This document shows, piece by piece, positions 63,136-64,000 of a DNA stretch of 64,000 nucleotides. The stretch's first letter is position 1, and each line of letters starts with the position of its first letter. Position numbers and translations under genes: made by a program. The notes under the pieces were generated by a model, which searched no databases, was not told the DNA's origin, and saw only the letters and a program-made list of their open reading frames with translations. Origin of the DNA: Erwinia typographi (GTDB taxonomy: Bacteria; Pseudomonadota; Gammaproteobacteria; Enterobacterales; Enterobacteriaceae); NCBI RefSeq assembly GCF_000773975.1, contig NZ_JRUQ01000027.1, positions 248,001 to 312,000 on the forward strand, given 5' to 3'.

Positions 63136-64000
63136 ATGACCGATCAATACAAAATGCAAAATCCTCTCAGCCAGTATTTCACTGGAGAATATCCTCGTCA
63201 GTTGCAGGATGCGCCAGGTGTACAGGCTGAGATGCGACCGGTTCCAGACTGTGGGGAAACAAGCTATCGCGGTAGCCAGCGTCTGGAAGGCCGCAAAGCG
63301 CTGGTCACCGGGGCAGACTCCGGGATTGGCCGTGCGGCGGTCATTGCTTATGCCCGCGAAGGGGCCGACGTGGCGCTCTCCTACCTGCCTGATGAACAGC
63401 GCGATGCGGAGGACGTGGCAAAACTGGTTGAGCAGGCCGGACGTAAAGCGGTACTGCTGCCTGGCGATATCAGTGATGAAGCCTTCAGCATAAAGCTGGT
63501 TGAAGATGCCCGCGAACAGCTGGGCGGCCTGGATATCCTGGCGCTGGTTGCCGGTAAGCAGGTTGCGGTTGAAAATATTGCCGACCTGACCACCGAGCAG
63601 TTTCGCCAGACGCTGGACACTAATCTGCTGGCGCTGTTCTGGATAACCAAAGCGGCTATCCCGCACATGCCTGCTGGCGGCAGCATCATTACTACCTCCT
63701 CTATTCAGGCTTATCAGCCAAGCGCGCATCTGCTGGACTATGCGTCTACCAAAGCCGCGATCCTGAACTACACCAGAGGATTAGCTAAGCAGGTAGCTGA
63801 GAAGGGGATCCGCGTGAACTGCGTGGCGCCGGGACCAATCTGGACCGCGCTGCAGATTGCGGGCGGTCAGACTCAGGAAAAGATCCCGGCCTTCGGTCAG
63901 CAGACGCCGCTTAAACGCGCCGGTCAGCCCGCCGAGCTGGCAGGCGTTTATGTCTATCTGGCCTCGCAGGAGTCCAGCTATGTCACTGCGGAAGTGCACG
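63136..64000 (+). CDS. yghA: Short-chain dehydrogenase YghA, 3' end beyond window
   Basis: NADP-type SDR family oxidoreductase with the long N-terminal extension of the YghA/GsiB-like group. 288 codons are visible, running off the right edge; E. coli YghA has 294 residues, so only a few are missing. The cofactor site is [20 protein letters not shown], and the catalytic Ser, Tyr and Lys are in [20 protein letters not shown] followed by KAA. GGAGG is six bases before the ATG at 63136. The substrate is an unspecified aldehyde or alcohol; the E. coli enzyme reduces isatin-like carbonyls in my memory, without certainty. Confidence 0.93.
   Translation, partial: MTDQYKMQNPLSQYFTGEYPRQLQDAPGVQAEMRPVPDCGETSYRGSQRLEGRKALVTGADSGIGRAAVIAYAREGADVALSYLPDEQRDAEDVAKLVEQAGRKAVLLPGDISDEAFSIKLVEDAREQLGGLDILALVAGKQVAVENIADLTTEQFRQTLDTNLLALFWITKAAIPHMPAGGSIITTSSIQAYQPSAHLLDYASTKAAILNYTRGLAKQVAEKGIRVNCVAPGPIWTALQIAGGQTQEKIPAFGQQTPLKRAGQPAELAGVYVYLASQESSYVTAEVH

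Overview
The window reads as chromosomal DNA of an enterobacterium. Nearly every backbone gene has a recognisable Escherichia coli counterpart in the same relative order: uppP, cca, ygiM, ygiF, glnE, hldE, ubiK, ribB, ygiD, ygiC, ygiB, tolC, nudF, yqiB, cpdA, yqiA, parE, ygiN, mdaB, parC, plsC, ftsP, dkgA, yqhC, yghB, metC, exbB, exbD, yghA. A periplasmic PheC-type cyclohexadienyl dehydratase and the accessory content suggest Erwiniaceae (Pantoea/Erwinia-like) rather than Escherichia; that placement is inference. I saw no rRNA, tRNA, CRISPR array or intact insertion sequence.

Layout. Bases 1-10.8 kb are housekeeping: lipid carrier recycling, tRNA CCA addition, inorganic triphosphatase, glutamine synthetase adenylylation, heptose activation, ubiquinone assembly factor, and ribB behind an FMN riboswitch. 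Bases 10.9-21.4 kb form an adhesin island on the minus strand: a small lipoprotein, a giant inverse autotransporter (about 2889 residues, 23 Ig-like repeats) and a secreted pilin/adhesin-like protein. It lies between ygiD and ygiC, and zupT is not found beside ribB or ygiD. Bases 22-30 kb hold the ygiC-ygiB-tolC block divergent from the nudF-yqiB-cpdA-yqiA-parE operon.

Bases 30.2-46.9 kb are an accessory metabolic block between parE and ygiN. One part is a pair of divergent operons: flavin reductase, solute-binding protein, fused permease-ATPase and nucleoside hydrolase on one side, and RidA, DUF1028 and an M20 deacetylase on the other, with a LysR regulator gene at each end. The second part has a LysR regulator divergent from a cytoplasmic GH3 glycosidase and a polyamine-type ABC importer (Tat-exported binding protein, fused double permease, ATPase), followed by a flavin monooxygenase. 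Both parts look like import-and-cleave scavenging systems with unknown substrates.

Bases 46.9-53.7 kb return to backbone (ygiN, mdaB, a pheC-like gene, parC, plsC, ftsP). Bases 53.7-55.3 kb are a small island: a decayed phage-like gene, a two-gene cassette (hydrophobic protein plus DUF1493) and an orphan type VI secretion Hcp. Bases 55.5-64 kb hold a BhsA/McbA-like stress peptide, dkgA divergent from its AraC regulator, yghB, metC, Fur-boxed exbB-exbD, an MHS-family carboxylate symporter and the start of yghA, which runs off the window.

The strongest candidates for something undescribed are the three-gene adhesin island with its tandem/palindromic upstream element, and the Hcp island with its translationally coupled gene pair.
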